Positions 23,831-31,885 of a DNA stretch of 64,000 nt are shown piece by piece. Within the stretch, counting starts at the first letter, position 1. Each line of letters begins with the position of its first letter. Source of the DNA: Fervidobacterium pennivorans DSM 9078 (GTDB lineage Bacteria > Thermotogota > Thermotogae > Thermotogales > Fervidobacteriaceae). The notes below the pieces were generated by a model, which did not search any database, had not been told where the DNA came from, and saw only the letters and a program-made list of their open reading frames with translations. Where the stretch lies: NCBI RefSeq assembly GCF_000235405.2, contig NC_017095.1, positions 2,071,501 through 2,135,500 of the forward strand. The letters run 5' to 3'. Made by a program: the position numbers and the translations under genes.

Positions 23831-26188
23831 ATGAGAAAGTTTTACTGGGTAGCTTTAGGTTTAACGATTTTACTGGTGCTTTTCTCTTGTACACAAAAAC
23901 CTGTGACGGGTCCTGTTTCAGTTAAAGTTAACGTGAACTTACTGAGTTCAACAACTGTAAAAGCCTTCGAACCACGTTTAACAGGATACTTCTCCGACAT
24001 TGAAAAGATTTACCTCACGGTCAAAGACTCAAGCAACCAAACCATTCTTTCAACGGAAACCACAAACAAGACAAACCCATCGTTCAGTTTTACACTTCCA
24101 AATGCAGGAACTTATAGCTTCTATGTTGAGGCAAAGCGTTCGGACAACACAAGAGTTTTCACAGGACAGAAAGAAAATGTAACGATTACAACCGGAAACA
24201 ACGAGGTGGTAATCGATGGAATTCTTGTCAACGGAACATTGAAAGCAAACGTAGAAATCGATAGCACGGTATGGGAAAGATACAATGTAGATAGTGCGGT
24301 GCTTGAGTTTAAGAAAGACATAGCGACAGAATGGACACAAAAGAGCTTAACAATATCCAGTACAAAAACAATGGTAGAAGAATTACTCTATCCATCAATG
24401 TACACGGTTAGATTCAAAATTAGCTTAATTGCTAAGGACCAATATACAATTCCAGAAAATTGGAGTAACATGTCAAATCCTGCACAAGTGACGATTCCAA
24501 TCGACCCAGATAGAGTAAGAAACGTCACATTTAAAGTTGTCTTCGATTCTGAAAGAAATGAACCCCAGGTGATTGCCGTTCTAACGCAGATAACACTCCC
24601 GTATGCACCAGAAGTGAGCAATCTCACGGCAGTTTGGAACAAAATCAGTAATGAACTTATACTCTCATGGAACTACGAAGAGCAGAATGCAACATTCTAT
24701 ATTTACAAAGAGCTCAAAGATAACGATAACAACACATATTACGAATATGTTGGCAATACGCAAAACAAGACATTTACTATTGTTAACTTCACACAAAGCG
24801 AATATGACAGAATAAACGGTATTGCAATCAACGCGGTTGTAGATGACAAGGAAAGTGGATTGAAAGTGCTTGAAAAAACACAAATCACAGAATTGCAAGT
24901 TCCAAACGCTCCAGGTAACGTAGCAGGAAGTTATGAAGACTACTCACAAAAGCTCACACTCACTTGGGATGCTGTTTCAGGACAAGATGTAAAATACAAA
25001 GTCTACAAGAAGCTAGCAACAGATAATGACTTCATTCTTGTTCAAGATAACATCACTACAACAACCATTACAATTGACCTTCCATTGACTGAGTGGAACA
25101 ACCTTGAAAAAGTAGCAGTTAGTGCATACAACAACGATGGCGAAAGTCAAAAGACAGAACTTGAAAAATCAAACATTACACTCTCTGACTTTGCTGGTGG
25201 AAGTGGAACGGCAGATGAGCCATACCTCATAGGAAATGCAAGGCAGTTGCAGAATATAGGCAAGTCTGAATATTTGAATACAGGTAAATATTTCAAACTG
25301 ATAGCCGATATTGACCTTACAGGTGTAACTTGGACACCGATTGGAACATATAGCTCAAATCTTTCAACAAGTGCATTTGTTGGAGTGTTTGATGGAAATG
25401 GGCACAAAATCATGAATATATCTTTCAACGATACTACAAAGAGCAATGTAGGTTTGTTTGGGTATCTCTACAATGCGACGGTGACGAATTTGATAATTGA
25501 GAATGCAAATATTACAGCAAAGCAATATGTCGGAGCTCTTTCTGGTTGTGCAAAAAACTCTACTGTTGAAAAAGTTGGTGTAAGAAATTCAATTTTGAGA
25601 GCTGAAAACAGTTACTATGCTTACGTTGGAGGTTTAATAGGTGATGTTAATGCGGATAATTCCTCAACGAATACAATGATTATTCGTCAATGTTTTGCAA
25701 GCAATGTGACAGTATCAGCTCCGAATTACGACAATGCACGTGCAGGAGGATTGCTAGGAAGGTTCTACGCTAATGCAGTTGAAACAGGAACTATTGAAAA
25801 TTGTTATGCCACAGGAACAGTGAATTTCATGTCAACGACGAGTTCCAACATAGGTGGTTTAATTGGGCTTGTGTCCAAGAACACAACTTATGGAGGCTCA
25901 GTCAAGATAGCGAACTGCTATGCCGCTGTTGCTCCAAATATGAGTGGTAATGCTAACTGGAAAGGTTTCATAGGCGGTAGTAGTGTTCCTGCTACATCTG
26001 ATAGTGGTAATAACTTTTTTGATACAGACGTTGCAGGAGAAACAGCTGGTTCTGCTTCAGCCAGTTTGCAAACAGGTAAACCAACATCCGAAATGAAGCA
26101 GCAAGCAACATTCTCTGGCTGGGACTTTACGAACATCTGGAAAATCGATGAAGGAAACGACTATCCAAGATTGAAATGGGAATTTTAA
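23831..26188 (+). CDS. lipoprotein with Fn3-like domains and GLUG repeats
   Basis: This 785-residue predicted lipoprotein has a signal ending in LLVLFSC. Residues ~30-250 are beta-rich. Two fibronectin-III-like domains lie at about 257-350 (VSNLTAVWNKISNELILSW) and 357-445 (GNVAGSYEDYSQKLTLTW). A GLUG-repeat region covers ~453-785, with an N-terminal cap (GTADEPYLIGNARQLQNIG), FVGVFDGNGHKI and repeats such as YVGGLIGDV and AGGLLGRF. GLUG arrays usually fold as a right-handed beta-helix on secreted adhesins and surface enzymes. No catalytic motif is visible, so I call it a surface-binding protein. Two stretches of its GLUG region are nearly identical in DNA to the gene at 26289. The 5-base-spaced GAAGGGGGAG favours ATG 23831 over TTG 23813. 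Confidence 0.85.
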   Translation: MRKFYWVALGLTILLVLFSCTQKPVTGPVSVKVNVNLLSSTTVKAFEPRLTGYFSDIEKIYLTVKDSSNQTILSTETTNKTNPSFSFTLPNAGTYSFYVEAKRSDNTRVFTGQKENVTITTGNNEVVIDGILVNGTLKANVEIDSTVWERYNVDSAVLEFKKDIATEWTQKSLTISSTKTMVEELLYPSMYTVRFKISLIAKDQYTIPENWSNMSNPAQVTIPIDPDRVRNVTFKVVFDSERNEPQVIAVLTQITLPYAPEVSNLTAVWNKISNELILSWNYEEQNATFYIYKELKDNDNNTYYEYVGNTQNKTFTIVNFTQSEYDRINGIAINAVVDDKESGLKVLEKTQITELQVPNAPGNVAGSYEDYSQKLTLTWDAVSGQDVKYKVYKKLATDNDFILVQDNITTTTITIDLPLTEWNNLEKVAVSAYNNDGESQKTELEKSNITLSDFAGGSGTADEPYLIGNARQLQNIGKSEYLNTGKYFKLIADIDLTGVTWTPIGTYSSNLSTSAFVGVFDGNGHKIMNISFNDTTKSNVGLFGYLYNATVTNLIIENANITAKQYVGALSGCAKNSTVEKVGVRNSILRAENSYYAYVGGLIGDVNADNSSTNTMIIRQCFASNVTVSAPNYDNARAGGLLGRFYANAVETGTIENCYATGTVNFMSTTSSNIGGLIGLVSKNTTYGGSVKIANCYAAVAPNMSGNANWKGFIGGSSVPATSDSGNNFFDTDVAGETAGSASASLQTGKPTSEMKQQATFSGWDFTNIWKIDEGNDYPRLKWEF
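25330..25518. repeat. 189-bp near-identical direct repeat, copy 1
   Basis: It matches 27758-27946 at 187 of 189 positions; the only differences are AA at 25367-25368 against GG in copy 2. It lies in the GLUG cap region. Identity stops sharply at both ends, including at synonymous sites, which points to recent duplication or gene conversion. Confidence 0.95.
26071..26182. repeat. 112-bp direct repeat at the GLUG C-terminus, copy 1
   Basis: It matches 28452-28563 with about four differences in 112 bases. It encodes the shared C-terminal block around SEMKQQATFSGWDFTNIW and ends at the stop codon region of each gene. Confidence 0.9.
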
Positions 26189-26213
26189 TACAACCCAAAT
26201 GCGATGATTATCC

Positions 26214-26244
26214 AAAAACTCGGGGCTCTGCCCCGGGTTTTTGG
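26214..26244 (+). terminator. terminator hairpin between the two GLUG genes
   Basis: AAAAACTCGGGGC (26214-26226), loop TCT, GCCCCGGGTTTTT (26230-26242): 13 bp with one G-T wobble and a five-T tail. It sits in the 100-base gap between 23831-26188 and 26289-28568, so it may lower expression of the downstream half of the cluster. Confidence 0.8.
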
Positions 26245-26288
26245 CCGAATGACCAAAAATTATTTTTCATATCTCGGAGGTGGTATAG

Positions 26289-28568
26289 GTGAAAAAATGG
26301 TCCATTGCACTTCTGGCTCTTTTAAGCGTGGTTTTGGTTTTTGTCATAACAAGCTGTGTTCCACAACATCCATCACTTTTGTCGGTTAAGAACATCTACG
26401 ATGCAAAGCTAAAGATTTTGAACTCGGCAGGTCCGGTATTGCTCGATAAAGTTGAAGGAACAGTTATTTATGTGTCAGGTAGTGACGCAATCATTCACGA
26501 TGGGCAGACTGGTATTTATGTCTACAAGGCAGGGTTCTACTCTTCGGATGTTGGAAAGAAAGTCACGCTGACTAATGTTATAGGAACAACATACAGAGAT
26601 TCCGTCCAAATAGACTTCAGCAAGGGTGGTTATAAAAACTTTGCAGCAGAAACACTTACAGTTGAACCTACCGCTTTGACAATCGACATTGCAAATAATG
26701 TAAGCATTACAACTCGTGCTCTCTGGGATTTCCAATACGTTAAGGTATACGGTATACTCAATGGTGGAAAGATGACATTTACATATGAGTATGATAAGGT
26801 AAACAAAAGAAAAGCAACTATCAATGTTGCTTCCTTAAGCTCAAGTCTCTTCCTTCCTTACACCTATGACACGGAAGCTACTTTGACAGGTTATTTGCAA
26901 TTTTCAAATGGCGCTTGGAGTTTGAAAGTTCTAAGTGCAGAAATTGGAGATAGCTATCCAGGGGTTGGTGTTTTTGTTGACGAAGTAGTTGATGGTAAAA
27001 CGTTTAAAGTGGGTGAGCAAACTTACGAACTTATAGGAATAGACGATAGTGTAAATCCTTCAGCGGCAAAGACGAAGCTCGAAGAATTTATAAATTCCCA
27101 ACCAGAAGGGATTGTCCAAGTTCTTGTGAAGGGTGAAAAGAATGGAAAGAAATACGCTTTCTTGTTCAGCAAGGATGGTAAGACTTTGTATCAAGAACAG
27201 GCTCTGAAAGATGGTGTTGTTGTTCCAAACCTTGCTGAAGAATGGGAAGATGCGGCAATATATGAATTGCTAAAGAATGCCTACAAATCTGCGTACTCTT
27301 CTAAAAAAGGCGTTTATTCGACATTCTCTGGAGCTTCGGTTATTACGGTTGAAAGTTCAAACACATACATTGAAGGCAACTATGCTATCTTTTCGGGAAC
27401 AGTATCAGATGTAACTGAAGACGCAACAGGAAACGTTAACATTAACGTTAGCAACTGGCTCAAAATAACAATATCGGCAGGTAACTTCAAATATCTGTTT
27501 AGTTCTACGTTTGAACAGTTCAAAAATTCGCTAGAAGGTAAGGTTACTAACTTCTACGGTAAAGCCAAAAGAAGCGAAGGAATACTTGAGATGCCGTTGT
27601 ATGCTGAATGGGAAATGTTCTCGTTCGAATCAGGTTCCGGAACACAAGATGATCCATATATAATCACAAAACCTGAGCACTTAATTAGCGTAAGGGCGCT
27701 TGCAAGTGCTAACAAGTATTTCAGACTCGAGGCAGATATAGACCTTGCAGGAGTTGATTGGACACCGATTGGAACATATAGCTCGGATCTTTCAACAAGT
27801 GCATTTGTTGGAGTGTTTGATGGAAATGGGCACAAAATCATGAATATATCTTTCAACGATACTACAAAGAGCAATGTAGGTTTGTTTGGGTATCTCTACA
27901 ATGCGACGGTGACGAATTTGATAATTGAGAATGCAAATATTACAGCGAGTAGCCGCGCAGGAGCGTTAGCAGGAGCTTCTAAACTTTCTAAAATCTACAG
28001 GGTTAAGGTTGTTAAGAGTTCTGTTAGAGTAACATACAGCGGTTCTGGCTATGGTGGAGGGCTGATTGGAGAAGCGATAGATGGGACGGAAATTGAGGAA
28101 TGTGCAGTTAGAAATACTACAGTTTCTGGGGTGAAATATGCAATTGGAGGATTGCTTGGTAGGTTAAAAGTGAATTCAGGTCAGCCTGCGGTAGTTGTGA
28201 AGAATTGCTATGTTGAGGGAGGACAAGTGAGTAGTGATTACTCAAGTACAACAGCCTCGGCAGGATTTATATGTAATTTCAGCGCAACTTCTGCAGCAGA
28301 TGCGGTGATAGAGAACAACTACGTGGTTGCTTCAATAACAAACGGTAAGGCTTTCATAGCATACAAAGAAACAGGGAGTACTGATCCAGTTGTGACAAGT
28401 TCATATTACGATACACAAGTAGTAGGTTCAGGAGTTAGTGATTCATATGCAACAGGTAAAACAACATCCGAAATGAAACAGCAAGCAACATTCTCTGGTT
28501 GGGACTTTACGAACATCTGGACAATCGATGAAGGAAACGACTATCCAAGATTGAAATGGGAAAATTAG
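26289..28568 (+). CDS. lipoprotein with OB-like modules, degenerate SNase domain and GLUG repeats
   Basis: This 759-residue predicted lipoprotein (lipobox VITSC) is a mosaic. Residues ~35-225 resemble the first gene of the cluster (OB-like module plus EATLTGYLQF). Residues ~225-350 align with the SNase domains of its neighbours, but the active site is lost: DGDT is DGKT, the RLIGIDAPE block is ELIGIDDSV, and the SYGR block is NGKK. An OB-like segment follows, then a GLUG region from ~455 to the end that shares nearly identical DNA with the upstream gene. It probably binds nucleic acid or the surface without cutting. Start is GTG 26289 after CGGAGGTGG. Confidence 0.83.
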   Translation: MKKWSIALLALLSVVLVFVITSCVPQHPSLLSVKNIYDAKLKILNSAGPVLLDKVEGTVIYVSGSDAIIHDGQTGIYVYKAGFYSSDVGKKVTLTNVIGTTYRDSVQIDFSKGGYKNFAAETLTVEPTALTIDIANNVSITTRALWDFQYVKVYGILNGGKMTFTYEYDKVNKRKATINVASLSSSLFLPYTYDTEATLTGYLQFSNGAWSLKVLSAEIGDSYPGVGVFVDEVVDGKTFKVGEQTYELIGIDDSVNPSAAKTKLEEFINSQPEGIVQVLVKGEKNGKKYAFLFSKDGKTLYQEQALKDGVVVPNLAEEWEDAAIYELLKNAYKSAYSSKKGVYSTFSGASVITVESSNTYIEGNYAIFSGTVSDVTEDATGNVNINVSNWLKITISAGNFKYLFSSTFEQFKNSLEGKVTNFYGKAKRSEGILEMPLYAEWEMFSFESGSGTQDDPYIITKPEHLISVRALASANKYFRLEADIDLAGVDWTPIGTYSSDLSTSAFVGVFDGNGHKIMNISFNDTTKSNVGLFGYLYNATVTNLIIENANITASSRAGALAGASKLSKIYRVKVVKSSVRVTYSGSGYGGGLIGEAIDGTEIEECAVRNTTVSGVKYAIGGLLGRLKVNSGQPAVVVKNCYVEGGQVSSDYSSTTASAGFICNFSATSAADAVIENNYVVASITNGKAFIAYKETGSTDPVVTSSYYDTQVVGSGVSDSYATGKTTSEMKQQATFSGWDFTNIWTIDEGNDYPRLKWEN
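27758..27946. repeat. 189-bp near-identical direct repeat, copy 2
   Basis: Partner of 25330-25518, 2428 bases downstream in the same orientation, with two mismatches. Recombination between the copies would delete 2428 bases (about 809 codons) and fuse the two GLUG genes in frame-compatible positions. Confidence 0.95.
28452..28563. repeat. 112-bp direct repeat at the GLUG C-terminus, copy 2
   Basis: Partner of 26071-26182. The spacing between copies (2381 bases) differs from that of the 189-bp pair (2428), so the intervening GLUG segments have diverged in length as well as in sequence. Confidence 0.9.
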
Positions 28569-28590
28569 TTTTTACGGGGAGGGAGTTAAG

Positions 28591-30246
28591 TTGAGCGGCA
28601 AATTAATCAGATATGCTGTCTTAGTTTTTTCGATTTTTTTGGTTTTAATTTCATTTGCCTTCAAAGTTGATTTCAAGTTAACAGGGTATTTAACCTACGA
28701 CATGAACTTGGGAAATCTTGATAATTTCCCGATAGCCTATTGGACAATCACACCACCAGCACCTTTTGATTCCGTGGCAATCAAATTTACCGATTATCTA
28801 ACATATTCACATGCCACCTTTAAGCTCTTTGACTATGATTTCATCGTCCCGAGGTATTACTTCGTTGATACAAGGCTTTCTGTTAATATTCCATACATTC
28901 AGACTATCTACCTTGCAGCGGGTAGGATGAGGCTTTCAAGAGGTTTGACTTCTCAATACGAGGGTGTTTCGCTCGGAGGGCTGAAGTTCGACACATACAA
29001 CACCTCAAATACATCACCAGGGCTTGGCGGATTTGTCGGTTATGTCTATGGCAAATTTGATGGTTATTCATACGAAGTAGGTGGAGCATACAGCACAGAA
29101 ATGAAAACTTTCGCTCTTTACGGGACCCTTACAACCAATTTCGGTCGTTTTGGTGCATACTACGAAACTCGCTACTACCAAGTATCTTTGAATTACTCCA
29201 ATTCCCAGAAGATATCATTTGGAACTGTTGATTACTGGGCTGGTATCGGTGCAGCAACGAACACAATTAATGAACCAAGCTTTTTGGTCGGTGCCAAACT
29301 TACATCCGGTCCTTGGTTTGCAGCTGGTCAGTTTGCTTGGATTGGAGCAAATAAATACGATTTGAGTTTTGCAACAGGAGAACCCTCAAACCCGAATGCA
29401 CCACGCTCTTGGAACGTTATGGGTGAAGTTGGATACAACTTCCCAGGATTTTACGTTGGTGTTTTTGCCAAATACAACAGCAACTGGGCAAGCAGTGGTT
29501 GGTTGCCACTCTATGGTGTGAAGCTGAATGTTGGAGATTTTTCGCTTTCATTTGCCAACGGTGACTTGTATGCTTCTTCTGCACTTCCAACAACACAATT
29601 TGCTCTCCTTAAGCTTACGTATACATACCAAACAAGCATAGACCTACTTGGTGCAGCTCAATCGCTTGTCGCAAGTCTTACTCCAAAACCAGCAGTTCAA
29701 GAAAGCAAGCAACCGACAACAATCAAAATTGCCGACCTTTACAGTATGCCGGAAGGTTCAAAGGTTACTGTCACTGGTACTGTCCTTGCACCAGTTGGAT
29801 TGCTGAGCAATTCAGTAACATATATCCAAGATGAAACAGGAGCGATAATGCTGTATGGAAGGTCTATTCCTACAACTTTGAACGTGGGAGATATAGTTGT
29901 TGTGAGTGGTTCAACGAAAGTCTACAACAACATTCTTGAGATAGTTGTAGATAACATAAGTGTGGTTGGTAAAGGAAATATAAAACCTGTTGAATTAAAG
30001 TCTCTTGACAAGTCTTACCTTTCAAATCTTGTATATGTAACCGGCACAGTTGAGAGCGTTGGAAAGGATAATTTCATTGTAAATGCCGGTGCTTTTAAGG
30101 TAAAGGTTTACATTAAGAGTGCAACAGGAATTAGTTTGGCTGGTATTTCAGAAGGAAAGACCGTTAGGGTAACGGGTATATTCACACTATTTAAAGACGA
30201 ATTTGAAATCCAGCCTTTGAAACAAGAAGATATCGAAGTAAAATAA
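28591..30246 (+). CDS. outer-membrane beta-barrel protein fused to two OB-fold domains
   Basis: This 551-residue exported protein has a cleavable-type signal (LVFSIFLVLISFAF) without a lipobox. Residues ~25-350 have the alternating, aromatic-rich pattern of an outer-membrane beta-barrel (GAYYETRYYQVSLNY, GFYVGVFAKYNSNW, FALLKLTYTYQ). Residues ~370-551 form two OB-fold modules (TVTGTVLAPVGLLSNSVTYI and VYVTGTVESVG) that are clearly paralogous to the protein at 31110-31700. Such OB modules accompany nucleases such as YhcR. I infer that the barrel sits in the toga outer membrane and holds the OB domains near the surface or in the periplasm; the side is unknown. Start is TTG 28591 after GGGGAGGGAG. 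Confidence 0.78.
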   Translation: MSGKLIRYAVLVFSIFLVLISFAFKVDFKLTGYLTYDMNLGNLDNFPIAYWTITPPAPFDSVAIKFTDYLTYSHATFKLFDYDFIVPRYYFVDTRLSVNIPYIQTIYLAAGRMRLSRGLTSQYEGVSLGGLKFDTYNTSNTSPGLGGFVGYVYGKFDGYSYEVGGAYSTEMKTFALYGTLTTNFGRFGAYYETRYYQVSLNYSNSQKISFGTVDYWAGIGAATNTINEPSFLVGAKLTSGPWFAAGQFAWIGANKYDLSFATGEPSNPNAPRSWNVMGEVGYNFPGFYVGVFAKYNSNWASSGWLPLYGVKLNVGDFSLSFANGDLYASSALPTTQFALLKLTYTYQTSIDLLGAAQSLVASLTPKPAVQESKQPTTIKIADLYSMPEGSKVTVTGTVLAPVGLLSNSVTYIQDETGAIMLYGRSIPTTLNVGDIVVVSGSTKVYNNILEIVVDNISVVGKGNIKPVELKSLDKSYLSNLVYVTGTVESVGKDNFIVNAGAFKVKVYIKSATGISLAGISEGKTVRVTGIFTLFKDEFEIQPLKQEDIEVK

Positions 30247-30284
30247 AATTGACGTTAAAAGCTACATAGGAGTGAAGAAGGGGA

Positions 30285-31085
30285 ATGGTTTTTAGAAAAT
30301 CCAAAACAAACGCTGTATTTTTTCTTGTAATCGCTGTTAGCCTGGTTCTTGCCCTTATACTGAGTTCTTGTTCACCTCAAGAAACAGCGATAAGTAATGT
30401 TGAAGTGCTCGATGGGGATACACTGAGAGTTTCAGGACTATCATTTAGAATCATTGGAATCGACGCACCAGAAATTCATGAAGGAGATAAGCCGATAGGT
30501 GAGTATGGGCAGAATGCAAAAGATTATCTTTACTGGTTCGCAAGTCAATTTGAGCTTTCGTACGAGCAAAAGGGGAAAGATAGCTATGGAAGGATTTTGA
30601 TTTACCTTTTTGGAAAAGATAGGCAAACCGGTGTGAAGTATCTTTATGAAGCATCACTTACTGAGAATGGATATGCTCGACCCTTGATTTACGACAGCAC
30701 ATCAGTTCCAAACTACACTAAGGCAATCGTTGACGCTTACAAAAGGGCATACGAAAACAGAAAAGGTATATTCTCGAAATACGATAACGCACCAGTTATC
30801 GACAAAACCAAGGCAAGCCAGATGAGTTCCTATAAAGGTAAGATTGTTTGGCTTGAGATGGATGTTAGTAATGTAAAATTTTCTAACGATACTTACTACA
30901 TCTATTCGGACTTTGCGCTTGTTAAGATAAGAAGTGGTGAGTACAACAATTTATTCAATGGGTACAACCTCTATGGTCTAAAGGGTAGAAAAGTGAGATT
31001 TTACGGTGAACTTTGGTATGACAACTACGAAGGGAAATATATGATTATGCTACGCGCACCGTTTGAAATTAAAATCGTCAACTAA
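30285..31085 (+). CDS. SNase-family lipoprotein nuclease
   Basis: This 266-residue predicted lipoprotein (lipobox ILSSC) has a complete staphylococcal-nuclease domain at about residues 35-165. The active-site residues are all present: DGDT, RIIGIDAPE and DSYGRIL. A C-terminal OB-like domain follows (GKIVWLEMDV to MLRAPFEIKIV). It is essentially a short form of the nuclease at 22346-23800 without that protein's N-terminal region; the two share YxNRKGIFSKY and the final RAPFE/RASFE segment. It should cut DNA and RNA outside the cytoplasm. ATG 30285 is preceded by TAGGAGTGAAG and a closer AAGGGG. Confidence 0.9.
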   Translation: MVFRKSKTNAVFFLVIAVSLVLALILSSCSPQETAISNVEVLDGDTLRVSGLSFRIIGIDAPEIHEGDKPIGEYGQNAKDYLYWFASQFELSYEQKGKDSYGRILIYLFGKDRQTGVKYLYEASLTENGYARPLIYDSTSVPNYTKAIVDAYKRAYENRKGIFSKYDNAPVIDKTKASQMSSYKGKIVWLEMDVSNVKFSNDTYYIYSDFALVKIRSGEYNNLFNGYNLYGLKGRKVRFYGELWYDNYEGKYMIMLRAPFEIKIVN

Positions 31086-31109
31086 AAACAAAAGGGAGGA
31101 ATTGACGGT

Positions 31110-31700
31110 ATGAAAAAGCTTTTGATAACGCTTTTGTTGGTAGTGAGTGTTGTATTTTTTGCGCAGAACTTAGTCAAAATTGCGGATATTTACAAACTAA
31201 AAGAAGGCGAAACGGTTGAAGCAACTGGTATCATCCTTGCCCCAGTTGGAGTGCTTGGAAATTTGACAACGTATATGCAAGATGAGACCGCTGGAATCAT
31301 GTTATACGGCAAAGTTTTACCTGTTGACTTAAAGATAGGTGATGTTGTTAAAGTTGTTGGCAAAACAAAGGTCTACTATGGAATTCTTGAGATTATACCA
31401 GACAAAGTAGAGGTCATTGGCTCAGCTACACCAACGGCTGTTGAACTCAAAGACGCGGACTTCAAAAAATATCTGTCCAACCTGGTTGTAGTTACAGGAA
31501 CTGTGAGTTCTGTTGAGAAGTACCAGTTCAAAGTAAAGACCGATAAGTTCGAGATTTTGGTGTATATAAGAAAAGAAGTGCCATTTAAAGTTAATACGCT
31601 AAAAGTTGGAGACAAGGTTTCGGTAACGGGTGTTATGTATCTGTACAAGGATATGTATGAAATACTTCCAAGGATGCCGGAGGATATAAAGAAATTCTAA
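31110..31700 (+). CDS. secreted double OB-fold protein
   Basis: This 196-residue exported protein has a signal peptide (KKLLITLLLVVSVVFFA, then QN) with no lipobox Cys, so it should be soluble in the periplasm or outside. The rest is two OB-fold modules (EATGIILAPVGVLGNLTTYM and VVVTGTVSSVEKYQ) that match the C-terminal 180 residues of the barrel protein at 28591-30246. It probably binds single-stranded nucleic acid, or presents it to the nucleases of the cluster; this is inferred from fold and neighbours. AAAAGGGAGGAATTGACGGT precedes ATG 31110. A strong terminator follows at 31735. Confidence 0.82.
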   Translation: MKKLLITLLLVVSVVFFAQNLVKIADIYKLKEGETVEATGIILAPVGVLGNLTTYMQDETAGIMLYGKVLPVDLKIGDVVKVVGKTKVYYGILEIIPDKVEVIGSATPTAVELKDADFKKYLSNLVVVTGTVSSVEKYQFKVKTDKFEILVYIRKEVPFKVNTLKVGDKVSVTGVMYLYKDMYEILPRMPEDIKKF

Positions 31701-31734
31701 AAAAAAATGAGTGTAATTTGCATGAATGCATGAG

Positions 31735-31767
31735 AAAGCCAGCTGGGAGAAAACCAGCTGGCTTTTT
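31735..31767 (+). terminator. terminator of the exported-nuclease cluster
   Basis: AAAGCCAGCTGG (31735-31746) pairs with CCAGCTGGCTTT (31754-31765), with five T's at 31763-31767. It separates the cluster from the alkaline phosphatase, though read-through is possible. Confidence 0.9.
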
Positions 31768-31885
31768 AAGGTTTTTAAAGGTTTTTAACAGTTTTAAAAC
31801 GTCTGCTAATAGAAATATGTTAAAGTCCTTCTGGATAACTCCCGGGGAGGAAGCGGGGGAAATCAAAATGATGGAGGTGTTGAGT

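Noticed and set aside
31718-31885. 56-codon N-terminal extension of the alkaline phosphatase
   Set aside because: It translates through the terminator hairpin of the preceding operon; a good ribosome binding site and signal peptide begin at 31886.
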